Shown here in pieces: positions 55,701 through 64,000 of a DNA stretch of 64,000 bases. The position numbers and the translations under genes are program-made. Source of the stretch: Lysinibacillus cavernae (GTDB taxonomy: Bacteria; Bacillota; Bacilli; Bacillales_A; Planococcaceae). The stretch covers positions 1 through 64,000 of the forward strand of contig NZ_WMEF01000013.1 in assembly GCF_009724685.1 (NCBI RefSeq), in the 5' to 3' direction. The notes beneath the pieces are model-generated. The model searched no databases, had not been told where the DNA came from, and saw only the letters and a program-made list of their open reading frames with translations. Each line of letters opens with the position of its first letter. Positions within the stretch are counted from its first letter, which is position 1.

Positions 55701-56777
55701 ATGTTTGATCGATTACAAGCAGTGGAAGATCGCTATGAAAGGCTAACAGAGCTTTTGAGCGATCCGGATATTGTTAATGATAATAAGAAATTACGTGAGT
55801 ATTCCAAGGAACAATCAGATATCCAAGAAACAGTGGATACTTATCGTGAATATAAAAGTGTTAAAGAGCAGTTAGCCGATACACGTGAAATGTTAGATAG
55901 TGAAAAAGATCCTGATATGCATGAAATGGTGAAGGAAGAATTTAACCTATTAAAAGTACAGCAGGAAGAGCTAGAAGAACGTTTGCGCATTTTATTAATT
56001 CCAAAAGATCCAAATGATAATAAAAACGTTATTATGGAAATTCGTGGTGCAGCTGGTGGTGACGAGGCCAATATTTTTGCAGGCGATTTGTTCCGTATGT
56101 ATTCTCGTTATGCTGAGACGCAAGGCTGGAAAATTGATATTATGGAAGCTACGCCAAACCCAATGGGCGGCTATAAAGAAGTGATCTTTATGATTAACGG
56201 ACAAGGTGCTTATTCAAAATTCAAATTTGAAAATGGTGCACACCGTGTACAACGTGTTCCTGCTACAGAATCACAAGGCCGTATTCATACATCAACGGCA
56301 ACAGTAGCGTGTTTACCTGAAGTTGAGGAAGTAGATGTTGAAATCCATGAAAAAGATATTCGTGTAGATACATTTGCTTCTTCTGGTGCAGGTGGTCAAT
56401 CTGTTAATACAACAATGTCTGCTGTTCGTATGACCCATTTACCAACAGGTGTTGTGGTTTCGATGCAGGATGAACGTTCACAAATTAAAAACCGTGAAAA
56501 AGCAATGAAAATTCTACGTGCTCGTGTTGCAGATATGTATTTGCAGGAAGCGCAAAAAGAGATTGATGCTACACGTAAATCTGCTGTCGGCTCTGGCGAT
56601 CGCTCCGAGCGTATTCGCACATACAACTATCCACAAAACCGTGTTACTGATCACCGTATCGGTTTAACGATTCAAAAGCTAGATCAAATCGTCGAAGGTA
56701 GACTAGACGAAATTATCGATACGCTAATTTTGGAAGAGCAAGCATCGAAGTTAGAGCGTTTAAATGATGACCTATAA
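55701..56777 (+). CDS. prfA: Peptide chain release factor 1
   Basis: A 358-aa class I release factor for UAA and UAG. The stop-recognition PAT tripeptide is in [14 protein letters not shown], and the GGQ loop in [18 protein letters not shown], whose Gln is expected to be methylated by the adjacent PrmC. An N-terminal coiled domain (1-100) precedes them. ATG 55701 follows AGAGGTG and gives the usual [12 protein letters not shown]; the frame from 55692 (GTG) is an extension. The 3' end overlaps prmC by 14 bases. Confidence 0.95.
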   Translation: MFDRLQAVEDRYERLTELLSDPDIVNDNKKLREYSKEQSDIQETVDTYREYKSVKEQLADTREMLDSEKDPDMHEMVKEEFNLLKVQQEELEERLRILLIPKDPNDNKNVIMEIRGAAGGDEANIFAGDLFRMYSRYAETQGWKIDIMEATPNPMGGYKEVIFMINGQGAYSKFKFENGAHRVQRVPATESQGRIHTSTATVACLPEVEEVDVEIHEKDIRVDTFASSGAGGQSVNTTMSAVRMTHLPTGVVVSMQDERSQIKNREKAMKILRARVADMYLQEAQKEIDATRKSAVGSGDRSERIRTYNYPQNRVTDHRIGLTIQKLDQIVEGRLDEIIDTLILEEQASKLERLNDDL

Positions 56778-57624
56778 AAATGTGAATGAGGCCCTTGAGT
56801 GGGCTTCTTCTTTTTTAATGGATAATGGTCGTGAGCCAACAGCAGCGCGTATCGTCATGCAACATGTACTGGGTACTAGCTATTCAGGGGTTATGTTGCA
56901 TTTACAGAGTGAGCTAACAGCGGAGCAACAAAAAAAATTTAAAGCATTGATAGAAGAACATGCAAGTGGACGTCCTGTACAATATTGTGTTGGTAGTGAG
57001 GAATTTTATGGCCGCTCCTTCATAGTAGATGAATCTGTATTAATTCCTCGACCTGAAACAGAGGAATTGGTATTTGGTACAATTAATCGCATACCTAAAT
57101 TATTTCAACATCAAACATTGAAGTTAGCTGATATCGGTACAGGAAGTGGTGCCATTGCCATTTCGATGAAGATGGAATGCCCAGAGTTAACAGTTATAGC
57201 TACGGATTTATCGAAGGAGGCACTAGCAACTGCACAAAAAAATGCCCAGCGATTAGAAGCGGATATAGATTTTAGATTGGGTGATTTAACAGCGCCGCTT
57301 GCAGGAGAGAAATTTGATATTGTATTATCGAATCCACCGTATATCGCCTTTGATGAGGTACAAGTAATGTCGAGTGTTGTGCTTGAGCATGAACCACATA
57401 GTGCGCTATTTGCAGAGGAAGAAGGTCTTATTTTATATAGACAATTAGCTGAACAATTACCAGCCTGTATGAATAGACCAGCATTGATTGGGTTAGAAAT
57501 CGGTTATACACAAGGTGAAAAAGTAGCCAAATTCTTTCAAGATAGTTTTCCACAGGCTACAGTTTCAATAGAGAAAGATATTAATGGTAAACCTCGAATG
57601 ATTTTTTGTGAGATTCATGTATAA
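56764..57624 (+). CDS. prmC: Release factor glutamine methyltransferase
   Basis: A 286-aa AdoMet-dependent enzyme that methylates the GGQ glutamine of RF1 and RF2. The AdoMet motif [15 protein letters not shown] starts near residue 121, and the catalytic SNPPYIAF lies near 191. An N-terminal helical domain (1-75) binds the release factor. Two adjacent ATGs (56764, 56767) are possible starts, both inside the end of prfA. The coupling of enzyme and substrate genes is conserved across Bacillales. Confidence 0.93.
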   Translation: MMTYKNVNEALEWASSFLMDNGREPTAARIVMQHVLGTSYSGVMLHLQSELTAEQQKKFKALIEEHASGRPVQYCVGSEEFYGRSFIVDESVLIPRPETEELVFGTINRIPKLFQHQTLKLADIGTGSGAIAISMKMECPELTVIATDLSKEALATAQKNAQRLEADIDFRLGDLTAPLAGEKFDIVLSNPPYIAFDEVQVMSSVVLEHEPHSALFAEEEGLILYRQLAEQLPACMNRPALIGLEIGYTQGEKVAKFFQDSFPQATVSIEKDINGKPRMIFCEIHV

Positions 57625-57668
57625 AGTATCTTAATCTTGCCAACAATGTTGAGCAAGGAGGGATTTTT

Positions 57669-58256
57669 ATGTTAAACGAATACAAGATTATTAGATTACC
57701 TAAACAAAATATCTTTCTAGCTTTTGCTAGACTAGTAATAATTGCGATTGCTTTACAACTATGTATTTTATATATTCCATCATTAGTAGGCTTTGCGAAG
57801 GAAGCTACTAATAATGAGCAAGAAAAGGATTTTCGTATACGTGTCATTGCGAATAGTAATACTATACAAGATCAGCTAGAGAAAGAGCAGCTTGCCCAAG
57901 ATTTAAAACCATACTTTATGCAAGTGGCTACTGCTGGACTTGTAGGGAATGAGCAAATTCTTTCGTTAAAACAACAAATTGAAACAGAATTGAGCGAAAA
58001 TTATCCACAGATGGATACACAGGTTGTCGTTGGGGATAACTTATTTCCACCGAAAAGACAAGGTGCTGTACTATATCCACAAAATGTGTATCATTCAATT
58101 GTTGTTAAGATTGGTGATGCACGTGGGGATAACTGGTGGTGCAGTATCTTCCCATCTATTTGTGAGCCTGACAAAGAAGAAGTAAAAGAAGAAGAGCCGG
58201 AAGAAGAGAAGGTAACGTTCTTTATATGGGAATGGATTAAAGGGCTTTTTGAATGA
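57669..58256 (+). CDS. spoIIR: Stage II sporulation protein R
   Basis: A 195-aa secreted signal made in the forespore that triggers SpoIIGA to process pro-sigma-E in the mother cell. A basic N-terminus and one hydrophobic signal segment (about 20-42) are followed by the family core: RIRVIANSNTIQDQLEKEQL, VYHSIVVKIGDARGDNWWCS and IFPSICEP. The C-terminal tail is acidic and then ends FFIWEWIKGLFE. AAGGAGGG precedes ATG 57669. It follows prmC as in B. subtilis. A forespore sigma-F promoter would be expected, but none was identified. Confidence 0.92.
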   Translation: MLNEYKIIRLPKQNIFLAFARLVIIAIALQLCILYIPSLVGFAKEATNNEQEKDFRIRVIANSNTIQDQLEKEQLAQDLKPYFMQVATAGLVGNEQILSLKQQIETELSENYPQMDTQVVVGDNLFPPKRQGAVLYPQNVYHSIVVKIGDARGDNWWCSIFPSICEPDKEEVKEEEPEEEKVTFFIWEWIKGLFE

Positions 58257-58257
58257 A

Positions 58258-58320
58258 TTGTGCACAAATTCAGATAACTTATGCACATTTTTTAATAAGT
58301 TATAAACAATATGTGGATAA
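58258..58320. promoter_or_regulatory. DnaA-box cluster between spoIIR and ywlC
   Basis: TTATGCACA (58279-58287, one mismatch), TTATAAACA (58300-58308, two mismatches) and a perfect box TGTGGATAA (58312-58320, complement of TTATCCACA) occur within 42 bases, after a palindrome TTGTGCACAA (58258-58267). DnaA-box clusters away from oriC are known in B. subtilis and affect replication initiation. Confidence 0.6.
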
Positions 58321-58358
58321 TTCAGTGAAAAATGAATAATTGAAGGTAGGTTTTAATC

Positions 58359-59393
58359 ATGGAAACTGTTTGCAAGGTTGTGGACAGTAATGTGAATAGT
58401 CAGATTAATTATACACAAGCTGTGGATATCTTAAATGAAGGCAATGTAGTAGCATTTCCGACAGAAACAGTTTATGGCTTAGGAGCAGTTGCCACAAATG
58501 ATATGGCAGTTAAAAAGATATTTGAAGCAAAAGGCCGACCTTCAGATAATCCTTTAATTGTCCATGTTGGCACAAAAGAGGAAGTAGCATTTTATATAGA
58601 CCATATTTCTGAAGTAGCTAAACAATGCATGGATTTATTTTGGCCAGGTCCACTAACGCTTGTGATGCCAGCAAAGCCAAATGTATTAGCTCGAAGTGTA
58701 ACAGCTGGATTATCGACAGTTGGCATTCGGATGCCAGATCATCCAGTAGCACTTACCTTGCTGCAACAGCTTAAAAAACCGCTTGCTGCGCCAAGTGCTA
58801 ATCGTAGTGGTAAGCCAAGCCCGACAGAGGCAGTCCATGTATTAGATGATTTGGGAGGGTACATACCTTATATTTTAGATGGAGGTTCTACAGGGATAGG
58901 GCTTGAGTCCACTGTGTTAGATGTGACACATGAGCCTCCAGTGATTTTACGTCCAGGTGGTATTACAAAAGAAATGCTTGAGGCTAAAATTGGGCCTGTT
59001 ATTCAGCCGACAAAAATAGAGCAGAAGTTAGAAACGACACCTAAGGCACCAGGAATGAAATATACACATTACGCACCAAATGCTCCTGTGTATTTAATAG
59101 ATTGTCATTATGAGAAAGTCAGTGAAGCTGTTCAGCAATTGCAGCAAGAGGGACATGTGGTAGCACTACTTGCACCTGCTAATTTTGAACATATCAAGGC
59201 CGATTTTTACTTCTCCATTGGTGAAGCAGGCAGTAAGCAAGAAATGGGTGCGACTTTATACAATGCACTTAGAGCATGTGATAAAACAACAGCTACCGTT
59301 ATATTAGCAACCACAACCTCAACAGAAGGTGTAGGCGCAGCTATAATGAATCGATTGGAAAAAGCCTCTGGCGGTAAATGGTATTCATTGTAG
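58359..59393 (+). CDS. ywlC: Threonylcarbamoyl-AMP synthase (Sua5/YwlC)
   Basis: A 344-aa enzyme that makes threonylcarbamoyl-AMP for the t6A37 modification of ANN-decoding tRNAs. The N-terminal TsaC domain (about 17-215) has VAFPTETVYGLGAVATND, KAKGRPSDNPLIVH-like EAKGRPSDNPLIVHVG, KPLAAPSANRSGKPSPT and LRPGGITKEMLE. The C-terminal Sua5 domain (about 235-344) makes this the long form. APGMKYTHYAPNAP is the linker motif. GAAGGTAGG lies before ATG 58359. Confidence 0.93.
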   Translation: METVCKVVDSNVNSQINYTQAVDILNEGNVVAFPTETVYGLGAVATNDMAVKKIFEAKGRPSDNPLIVHVGTKEEVAFYIDHISEVAKQCMDLFWPGPLTLVMPAKPNVLARSVTAGLSTVGIRMPDHPVALTLLQQLKKPLAAPSANRSGKPSPTEAVHVLDDLGGYIPYILDGGSTGIGLESTVLDVTHEPPVILRPGGITKEMLEAKIGPVIQPTKIEQKLETTPKAPGMKYTHYAPNAPVYLIDCHYEKVSEAVQQLQQEGHVVALLAPANFEHIKADFYFSIGEAGSKQEMGATLYNALRACDKTTATVILATTTSTEGVGAAIMNRLEKASGGKWYSL

Positions 59394-59404
59394 AAAAAAC
59401 TAGC

Positions 59405-59447
59405 GACAAAAGACATGAAAATTTTTCAATGTCTTTTGTCCTTTTTT
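59405..59447 (+). terminator. Terminator of ywlC
   Basis: GACAAAAGACAT and ATGTCTTTTGTC form a 12-bp stem (extended by GAAAA/TTTTC) followed by CTTTTTT. Confidence 0.9.
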
Positions 59448-59559
59448 ATGTTCATTTATCACATGCACAAAAAAGAAAATCTATTGTGTGGACAATTATG
59501 ATAATAATGTATTTCCGAGCATAAAATGATAAAATATTAGGGAGCGAAGGAGTGCGTTC

Positions 59560-60057
59560 TTGCAGGGGATTCTTGCAGGTATATTAACGTCTGTTGATGT
59601 GATTGGTCTATATGTTTTGCTGCCAAATGTTAGATATCGTTTATTTCTGGCACTATGGACGGCTGCACTGCATATGCTTTTCCCGTTATTAGGATTTGAA
59701 TTAGGAAGCTATTTAGTTCGTTTCCTATTAGAATGGGGACAATGGATTTCGAGTATTTTATTATTTTGTATTGGGATGCATTTACTATTATTCTCTCATA
59801 GAGATGAAAAAGTAATGATTTCACCTGTACTTTTAGCTGTGACTGCAAGCCTAGATACCTTTTCAGTTAGTGTTTCTTTTGGTATGCTACACTTAGAAAA
59901 AACAATTTTTATAATGAGCGCAGGCTTGAGTGCTCTAATTTGTGCTTATGGGTCATTAGTCATTGCACGTAGAAGCCAAGTCTTTTTTGGCAATAGAATT
60001 CAAATAGTCGCTGGGATTATCTTTATTATCATGAGTATTCTAGCTATTCAACAATAA
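59560..60057 (+). CDS. mntP: Putative manganese efflux protein (MntP/YwlD family)
   Basis: A 165-aa polytopic membrane protein with about six hydrophobic segments. It matches the MntP/YwlD group by length, layout and position between ywlC and ywlE. The repeat-type metal motifs are TSVDVIGLYVL near residue 10 and TASLDTFSVSVSFGM near 90; each has the conserved Asp found in this family. The start is TTG 59560 with GAAGGAG 8 bases upstream; no in-frame ATG or GTG is nearby. Mn2+ export is family inference. Confidence 0.8.
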   Translation: MQGILAGILTSVDVIGLYVLLPNVRYRLFLALWTAALHMLFPLLGFELGSYLVRFLLEWGQWISSILLFCIGMHLLLFSHRDEKVMISPVLLAVTASLDTFSVSVSFGMLHLEKTIFIMSAGLSALICAYGSLVIARRSQVFFGNRIQIVAGIIFIIMSILAIQQ

Positions 60058-60079
60058 ATCAAACTGGAGAGTGATAAGT

Positions 60080-60520
60080 GTGAAAATATTATTTGTTTGT
60101 ACAGGCAATACTTGTCGCAGTCCAATGGCAGAAGTCATATTAAAACATAAACAGATAGACAATGTAGAAGTGCGCTCGGCGGGTATTTATGCTATGCCAA
60201 ACGCACAAATGTCAGCAAATGCACAACAAGTGCTAAATGAAGCGCAAATGTCACATCAGCATTTTGCGACGCAATTATCAATGACTGAAATGGAATGGGC
60301 AGACTTAATTTTAACGATGACTACTGCTCACAAAGACACCGTGCTTTCAAGTTATCCAGAAGCTGAGAATAAAGTATTTACATTGAAAGAGTATACAAAT
60401 GAAGGCAGTCTGGAAAATGTAGGGGATCCTTATGGTGGAAATAAAGTAATATACGAAGCAACATTTGCAGAATTAAAGGGATTGGTAGATCAATTAATAA
60501 AAAAACTAGAAAAGAATTGA
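60080..60520 (+). CDS. ywlE: Low-molecular-weight protein-arginine phosphatase
   Basis: A 146-aa phosphatase of the LMW-PTP fold. The P-loop is CTGNTCRSP with nucleophile Cys7 and Arg13, and the general-acid Asp lies in [10 protein letters not shown]. Thr8 in the loop is the feature that lets B. subtilis YwlE prefer phosphoarginine, reversing McsB kinase marks. GTG 60080 is chosen because GGAGAG lies 8-9 bases upstream and the product begins directly with the P-loop strand; the frame from 60071 abuts that site. Confidence 0.92.
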   Translation: MKILFVCTGNTCRSPMAEVILKHKQIDNVEVRSAGIYAMPNAQMSANAQQVLNEAQMSHQHFATQLSMTEMEWADLILTMTTAHKDTVLSSYPEAENKVFTLKEYTNEGSLENVGDPYGGNKVIYEATFAELKGLVDQLIKKLEKN

Positions 60521-60528
60521 GGGGCCCT

Positions 60529-61812
60529 ATGAAAAAACAATTTGGTTTACGACTTAAATTGGTGTTATTTGTTAGCGTACTTGCATTAATCACCTACAGT
60601 GTCAGCTTTATATTCATTGAGTTTTTACAGCCAACTTTCTTCCCTGAAACGAATCGAAAATTGTTTGAATTGATTACTTACGCATTAGGTATTACATGGT
60701 CAGGTATATTGGCTGCTATATTTAGTGTAATCCTAATCAAACCTTTACAGCAGCTTGAACATTCTGCAACGCTTGTGGCAGAAGGGAAAATTGGACAGGA
60801 TGTACAGATGCCTAAAACAAATGATGAGATTCGATCAGTTGCAGAGGCATTCCAACAAATGGTGTTAAATTTACGTCAAATGGTAGAGAGTATTGATCAT
60901 AACTTCCAACAAACTAATCAATCGATTATTCAGCTTTCAGATGAAGCTGGAGTAGCAACTAGAAAAGCAGAAGGCATCGCCTCTACAGTGAAGCATATTT
61001 CTGCAGGGGCAGAAGCATCCGCAACAGCTGTACAAGATACTGCTGAAGCAATTGAGGATGTGCGAGCTCTAGCAACTGAAGTAAATAGTAGAGCAGAGGC
61101 ATCAGCATCGCAATCTAAAGAGATCCTACATAATTTATCAACAACAACAAAAGCAATCGAAACATTAGTGAATAGTATTCAACAAATTGCAACAGGCAAC
61201 AATGAAGCGCTGAAAAGCATTCATGTATTAGAAGAAAACGCTGGACAGGTAGAACGTATTATTAGCTTAGTCGGTGACATCGCAGCACAAACAAATTTAT
61301 TGGCATTAAACGCCTCTATAGAAGCAGCTCGTGCAGGAGAGCATGGAAAGGGCTTCGCAGTGGTGGCTGAGGAAGTTCGTGGTTTAGCTGATGAAAGTGC
61401 GAAAGCTGTACAAGGTATTACAGCATTAATACAGTCCATGCAGCAAAATGTAGAAGTAGTTGTTAAACAAATGAACGAACAAGTGGCATTTGCTACGAAG
61501 GAAGCTGATCGCGTTTCTGAAACTACGACAGCAGTAGAAGGAATGTCTTCCAATGTACATGAAATGGCAACAGCTATTGTTGAGATTTCTTCTTTAATTG
61601 AACAACAAATGCATAATATTGAAACGACAGCTCGACAATCGCAAGAAGTCGCAGCTATTGCAGAAGAAACGTCAGCAGGTGCACAGGAAGTTCGTAGTGC
61701 AGCTGAAGAGCAAGCGCATGCAATCGAACAAGTAGAGCATCTTGCTCAAAGTTTAAAAAAGCAATCGGAAGCATTGCATAAAATGATTCAACAATTTGAT
61801 AGACAAGCATAG
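60529..61812 (+). CDS. Methyl-accepting chemotaxis protein with minimal outer region
   Basis: A 427-aa chemoreceptor. Two membrane segments (about 10-32 and 50-70) are separated by only about 18 outer residues. They are followed by a HAMP domain ([20 protein letters not shown]) and the signalling coiled coil. Its tip carries [20 protein letters not shown] and [16 protein letters not shown], the CheA/CheW-binding hairpin. Lacking a ligand-binding ectodomain, it probably senses membrane state, internal signals or a partner protein. ATG 60529 follows GAGGGG; the frame from 60517 includes that site. It lies between ywlE and rpiB, where B. subtilis has no chemoreceptor as I recall. Confidence 0.9.
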   Translation: MKKQFGLRLKLVLFVSVLALITYSVSFIFIEFLQPTFFPETNRKLFELITYALGITWSGILAAIFSVILIKPLQQLEHSATLVAEGKIGQDVQMPKTNDEIRSVAEAFQQMVLNLRQMVESIDHNFQQTNQSIIQLSDEAGVATRKAEGIASTVKHISAGAEASATAVQDTAEAIEDVRALATEVNSRAEASASQSKEILHNLSTTTKAIETLVNSIQQIATGNNEALKSIHVLEENAGQVERIISLVGDIAAQTNLLALNASIEAARAGEHGKGFAVVAEEVRGLADESAKAVQGITALIQSMQQNVEVVVKQMNEQVAFATKEADRVSETTTAVEGMSSNVHEMATAIVEISSLIEQQMHNIETTARQSQEVAAIAEETSAGAQEVRSAAEEQAHAIEQVEHLAQSLKKQSEALHKMIQQFDRQA

Positions 61813-61819
61813 ACCTATA

Positions 61820-61868
61820 GACTCTACAAAAATGCGACGTAAAATCGGATTTATGTAGAGTCTTTTTT
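61820..61868 (+). terminator. Terminator of the chemoreceptor gene
   Basis: GACTCTACA and TGTAGAGTC form a 9-bp stem around a 25-base loop, followed by TTTTTT. Repeat copy 3 starts at its end. Confidence 0.8.
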
Positions 61869-62045
61869 CTTGATTCAGCTAAAGAGTTCTTCCTCTAAGG
61901 CAGAGATGAATGCTTGTTTTGTTTTTTCAGCTAGTGTTCAAACGCCTGAATCACGAAATAACCTTCGGCGGATGTCATAGGACGAGCCAGTATCAGGTTA
62001 CAGCTACTCGTTAGTTCAAAAAATCTGTACGCATTGTGTATCTAC
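61869..62045 (+). repeat. Dispersed intergenic element, copy 3 (shortened)
   Basis: It is in the same orientation as copy 1: CTTGATTCAGCTAAAGAG, GAATGCTTGTTT, TGTTCAAACGCC, GGCGGATGTCATAGGACG, CAGGTTA, and CAAAAAATCTGTACGCATTG. It lacks about 46 bp that in copy 1 lie between two GTCACAG direct repeats. Bases 62046-62280 after it hold no gene that I can support. Confidence 0.72.
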
Positions 62046-62418
62046 GCGAAAAGTGAAGCGTCTGCAGCAATTAATTCTAGGTGTAAGACATTACCAGACG
62101 AACAGTCATCTTCATTTAATAGAGAACTTTTATCTAAGCGCCACATTCTGTCGAAGCGTTTATGTCCACGGTAAGTAAAAAGCTAAAAAAACTTTAGAAG
62201 ATGGAATATTACAACAAAAGACCGTTATCCGAACTTATTAACATGATATTCACACTATCCACAGAAAAGTAGCTTTAAAAGTGAATATTTTTATGTTAGA
62301 ATACAATAAACGTTCGTCTTTTAGGAGAAATCAGCATAAAAATACAAGAAAAATCATGTTATTCTTCAGAAAGAAGTGGTACACTAAGGTTGACTATAAT
62401 TCGAAAAGAGGGAACCCA
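62046..62418. other. Intergenic region upstream of rpiB
   Basis: About 370 bases without a supported gene. An open frame continues upstream of the rpiB start to 62281, but its residues do not match the RpiB family. A single DnaA-like CTATCCACA occurs near 62256, and a TATAAT box near 62394-62399 may be the rpiB -10 element. Confidence 0.4.
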
Positions 62419-62856
62419 GTGAGAATAGCAATTTCTTCTGATCACGGAGGCAATAACTTACGTCGTGAGATTATGCAGCTATTAGATGAACTTCATATTA
62501 GCTACGAAGATTTTGGTCCACAATCTGCGGATTCAGTAGACTATCCAGATTTTGCAAAACCAGTTTCTGATGGTGTTGCAAACGGAGAATTTGATAAAGG
62601 TATTTTAATTTGTGGCACAGGGATTGGTATGTCCATTGCTGCTAATAAGGTAAAGGGCATTCGTTGTGCATTAGTGCATGATGTATTTAGTGCCAAGGCA
62701 ACGCGTTGCCATAATGACTCAAATGTTTTAGCAATGGGTGAACGTGTCATTGGTCCAGGCCTTGCACGTGAAATTGTACAAACATGGCTAGCAACAGATT
62801 TCGAAGGTGGCCGTCATACACGCCGCATCGAAAAAATTACTGAACTAGAGCAATAA
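62419..62856 (+). CDS. rpiB: Ribose-5-phosphate isomerase B
   Basis: A 145-aa isomerase of the RpiB/LacAB family that interconverts ribose-5-phosphate and ribulose-5-phosphate. The N-terminus RIAISSDHGGNNLRREI contains the substrate-binding Asp-His. Catalytic Cys65 is in GILICGTGIGMSIAANK, and RCHNDSNVLAMGERV follows. The start is GTG 62419 with GAGGGA 6 bases upstream, giving the family length; the longer frame from 62281 adds 46 unrelated residues. B. subtilis YwlF is the orthologue by position. Confidence 0.92.
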   Translation: MRIAISSDHGGNNLRREIMQLLDELHISYEDFGPQSADSVDYPDFAKPVSDGVANGEFDKGILICGTGIGMSIAANKVKGIRCALVHDVFSAKATRCHNDSNVLAMGERVIGPGLAREIVQTWLATDFEGGRHTRRIEKITELEQ

Positions 62857-62863
62857 AAGGTTC

Positions 62864-62910
62864 ATTATGCCATGCTTGGCATTCGTCAAGGATGTCATAC
62901 ATGGCATAAT
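62864..62910. other. Nested hairpin between rpiB and ywlG
   Basis: ATTATGCCATG (62864-62874) pairs perfectly with CATGGCATAAT (62900-62910), enclosing CTTG...CAAG. No T-run follows, so it is not a standard terminator. It may be an mRNA processing or stability element. Confidence 0.5.
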
Positions 62911-62942
62911 CTTAATGGATATATATGAAGGAGCTGAGCTTA

Positions 62943-63485
62943 ATGGTTGTAAACCAAATACGAGCACATTTGACTCAGTTACTCAGTGAATTTGAAGAGC
63001 AGGTAACATTACGACCTCATACAATTTTTGTCGTAGGATGCTCTACATCTGAAGTGATTGGTCAGAAAATTGGCACAGCAGGTGCATTGGAAATAGCTGA
63101 AGCAATTTTTGAACCGTTACAAGAATTTACAGCGAAACATCAACTACATTTAGCGTTTCAAGGTTGTGAGCATATTAACCGCGCCATTACGATGGAAGCA
63201 TCAACAGCTGAAAAATTTGGCTACGATGCAGTGGCGGTAGTCCCAGTACGAACGGCAGGTGGATCTATGTCTGCGTATGCCTATACGCAATTTGCTAACC
63301 CTGTGGTTGTGGAATCAATACAGGCACATGCAGGTATTGATATTGGACAAACATTAATTGGTATGCATTTGAAAGCAGTAGCTGTACCAGTTCGAACATC
63401 AGTGAAAATGGTGGGAGAAGCAGTTGTCACGATTGCAACAACGCGTCCAAAGCTAATTGGCGGAGAACGTGCTGTATATAAATAG
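62943..63485 (+). CDS. ywlG: YwlG family protein (UPF0340)
   Basis: A 180-aa soluble alpha/beta protein of the UPF0340/YwlG family, unknown function. Conserved stretches are TIFVVGCSTSEVIGQKIGTA, LAFQGCEHINRAITMEA and VAVVPVRTAGGSMSAYAY. ATG 62943 is chosen because AAGGAG lies 9 bases upstream and gives 180 aa, as in B. subtilis; ATG 62925 precedes that site. It stands between rpiB and glyA as in B. subtilis. Confidence 0.87.
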   Translation: MVVNQIRAHLTQLLSEFEEQVTLRPHTIFVVGCSTSEVIGQKIGTAGALEIAEAIFEPLQEFTAKHQLHLAFQGCEHINRAITMEASTAEKFGYDAVAVVPVRTAGGSMSAYAYTQFANPVVVESIQAHAGIDIGQTLIGMHLKAVAVPVRTSVKMVGEAVVTIATTRPKLIGGERAVYK

Positions 63486-63543
63486 TTACCGCTGATATTA
63501 GTGGTATAGTTAAATAATGATACTTTGGGAGGCTTTATCTAAC

Positions 63544-64000
63544 ATGGCATATGAAAAATTAGCAGTACAAGACAAAGCAGTATTAGATGGAATTCTTGCA
63601 GAAAAAAAACGTCAACAAGCAAATATTGAATTAATTGCATCAGAAAACTTTGTATCCGAAGCGGTTATGGAAGCGCAAGGATCAGTATTGACAAATAAAT
63701 ACGCTGAAGGCTATCCAGGTAAACGCTACTATGGTGGTTGTGAACATGTAGACGTAGTAGAAGATATTGCACGTGACCGTGTGAAAGAAATCTTCGGGGC
63801 AGAATATGCAAACGTACAACCACACTCTGGTGCGCAAGCAAACATGGCTGTTTACCACACGATTTTAGAACCAGGTGACACAGTTCTTGGTATGAACCTT
63901 TCTCATGGTGGTCACTTAACACATGGATCGCCAGTAAACTTTTCTGGTATCCTATACAACTTTGTGGAATACGGCGTAACGGAAGATGCACAAGTAATTG
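63544..64000 (+). CDS. glyA: Serine hydroxymethyltransferase, 5' part
   Basis: The first 152 codons of GlyA, cut by the window edge and not a pseudogene. The enzyme converts serine and tetrahydrofolate to glycine and methylene-THF using PLP. Visible family sequence: [56 protein letters not shown] and [16 protein letters not shown]. The PLP lysine lies beyond the window. GGGAGG precedes ATG 63544. Confidence 0.96.
   Translation, partial: MAYEKLAVQDKAVLDGILAEKKRQQANIELIASENFVSEAVMEAQGSVLTNKYAEGYPGKRYYGGCEHVDVVEDIARDRVKEIFGAEYANVQPHSGAQANMAVYHTILEPGDTVLGMNLSHGGHLTHGSPVNFSGILYNFVEYGVTEDAQVI

Noticed and set aside
62281-62418. N-terminal extension of rpiB
   Set aside because: The 46 upstream residues do not match RpiB, while GTG 62419 has a well-placed ribosome binding site and gives the family start.
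63544-64000. Truncated glyA pseudogene
   Set aside because: The frame is open and typical up to the window edge; it is cut by the window, not by mutation.

Overview
The window reads as chromosomal DNA of a low-GC, spore-forming member of the Bacillales. Gene content and order fit Lysinibacillus or a close relative. It carries spo0F, spoIIR, delta subunit rpoE, a B. subtilis-like ywfO-ywhB-ywhD-pbpG-speB-ywiB-argS block, a fadF...rpoE-pyrG-ywjG-spo0F-fbaA-fsa-murA-glpX-rho-rpmE-tdk-prfA-prmC-spoIIR-ywlC-mntP-ywlE-rpiB-ywlG-glyA backbone, strong AGGAGG ribosome binding sites, and many hairpin/U-run terminators. Species assignment is inference from synteny; no database was searched.

Layout. Positions 1-380 hold an IS1182-type transposase remnant. 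An HD-domain phosphohydrolase (ywfO) follows, then a large LPxT-anchored surface adhesin (2302-7710) facing a class A sortase. Next come the ywhB, ywhD and pbpG homologues and agmatinase. A two-gene unit at 13384-14316 encodes a small membrane protein followed by a YidC-type insertase; it has the architecture of the MifM/YidC2 ribosome-arrest switch and is the most interesting find here. After ywiB-argS lies acyl-chain and vitamin B12 metabolism (16.9-36 kb). This comprises a MerR-controlled acyl-CoA ligase plus AidB-like dehydrogenase, a cobalamin-riboswitch-controlled BtuFCD uptake operon with a BtuD-CbiZ fusion and a PduO adenosyltransferase, and a beta-oxidation cluster (FadF-like reductase, thiolase, 3-hydroxyacyl-CoA dehydrogenase, two acyl-CoA dehydrogenases, TetR regulator). 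It ends in the B12-dependent fused mutase IcmF. The logic is coherent: cobalamin is imported, salvaged and adenosylated to feed a mutase that sits with branched/short-chain acyl-CoA oxidation.

The 36-46 kb stretch is housekeeping: rpoE; pyrG with a CTP-attenuation leader; ywjG; spo0F; aldolases; murA; glpX; rho. At 46.2-54.2 kb is an iron island led by a Fur box placed exactly between the -35 and -10 elements. It encodes an AraC regulator fused to a lipoprotein-type siderophore-binding domain, an ABC exporter, a FecCDE-type importer and a ferredoxin-NADP/siderophore reductase. The 54.2-64 kb part is the rpmE-to-glyA backbone, with a chemoreceptor gene inserted between ywlE and rpiB; glyA is cut by the window edge.

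Non-coding DNA is unusually structured. There are three copies of a dispersed ~180-265 bp intergenic element, a 21-bp tandem repeat after argS, a triplicated 96-bp terminator-containing unit after spo0F, a multi-hairpin element between ywhD and pbpG, and a DnaA-box cluster between spoIIR and ywlC. Start codons were chosen from ribosome binding sites and family N-termini; several differ from the longest open frame. No rRNA, tRNA, CRISPR array or intact insertion sequence was seen.
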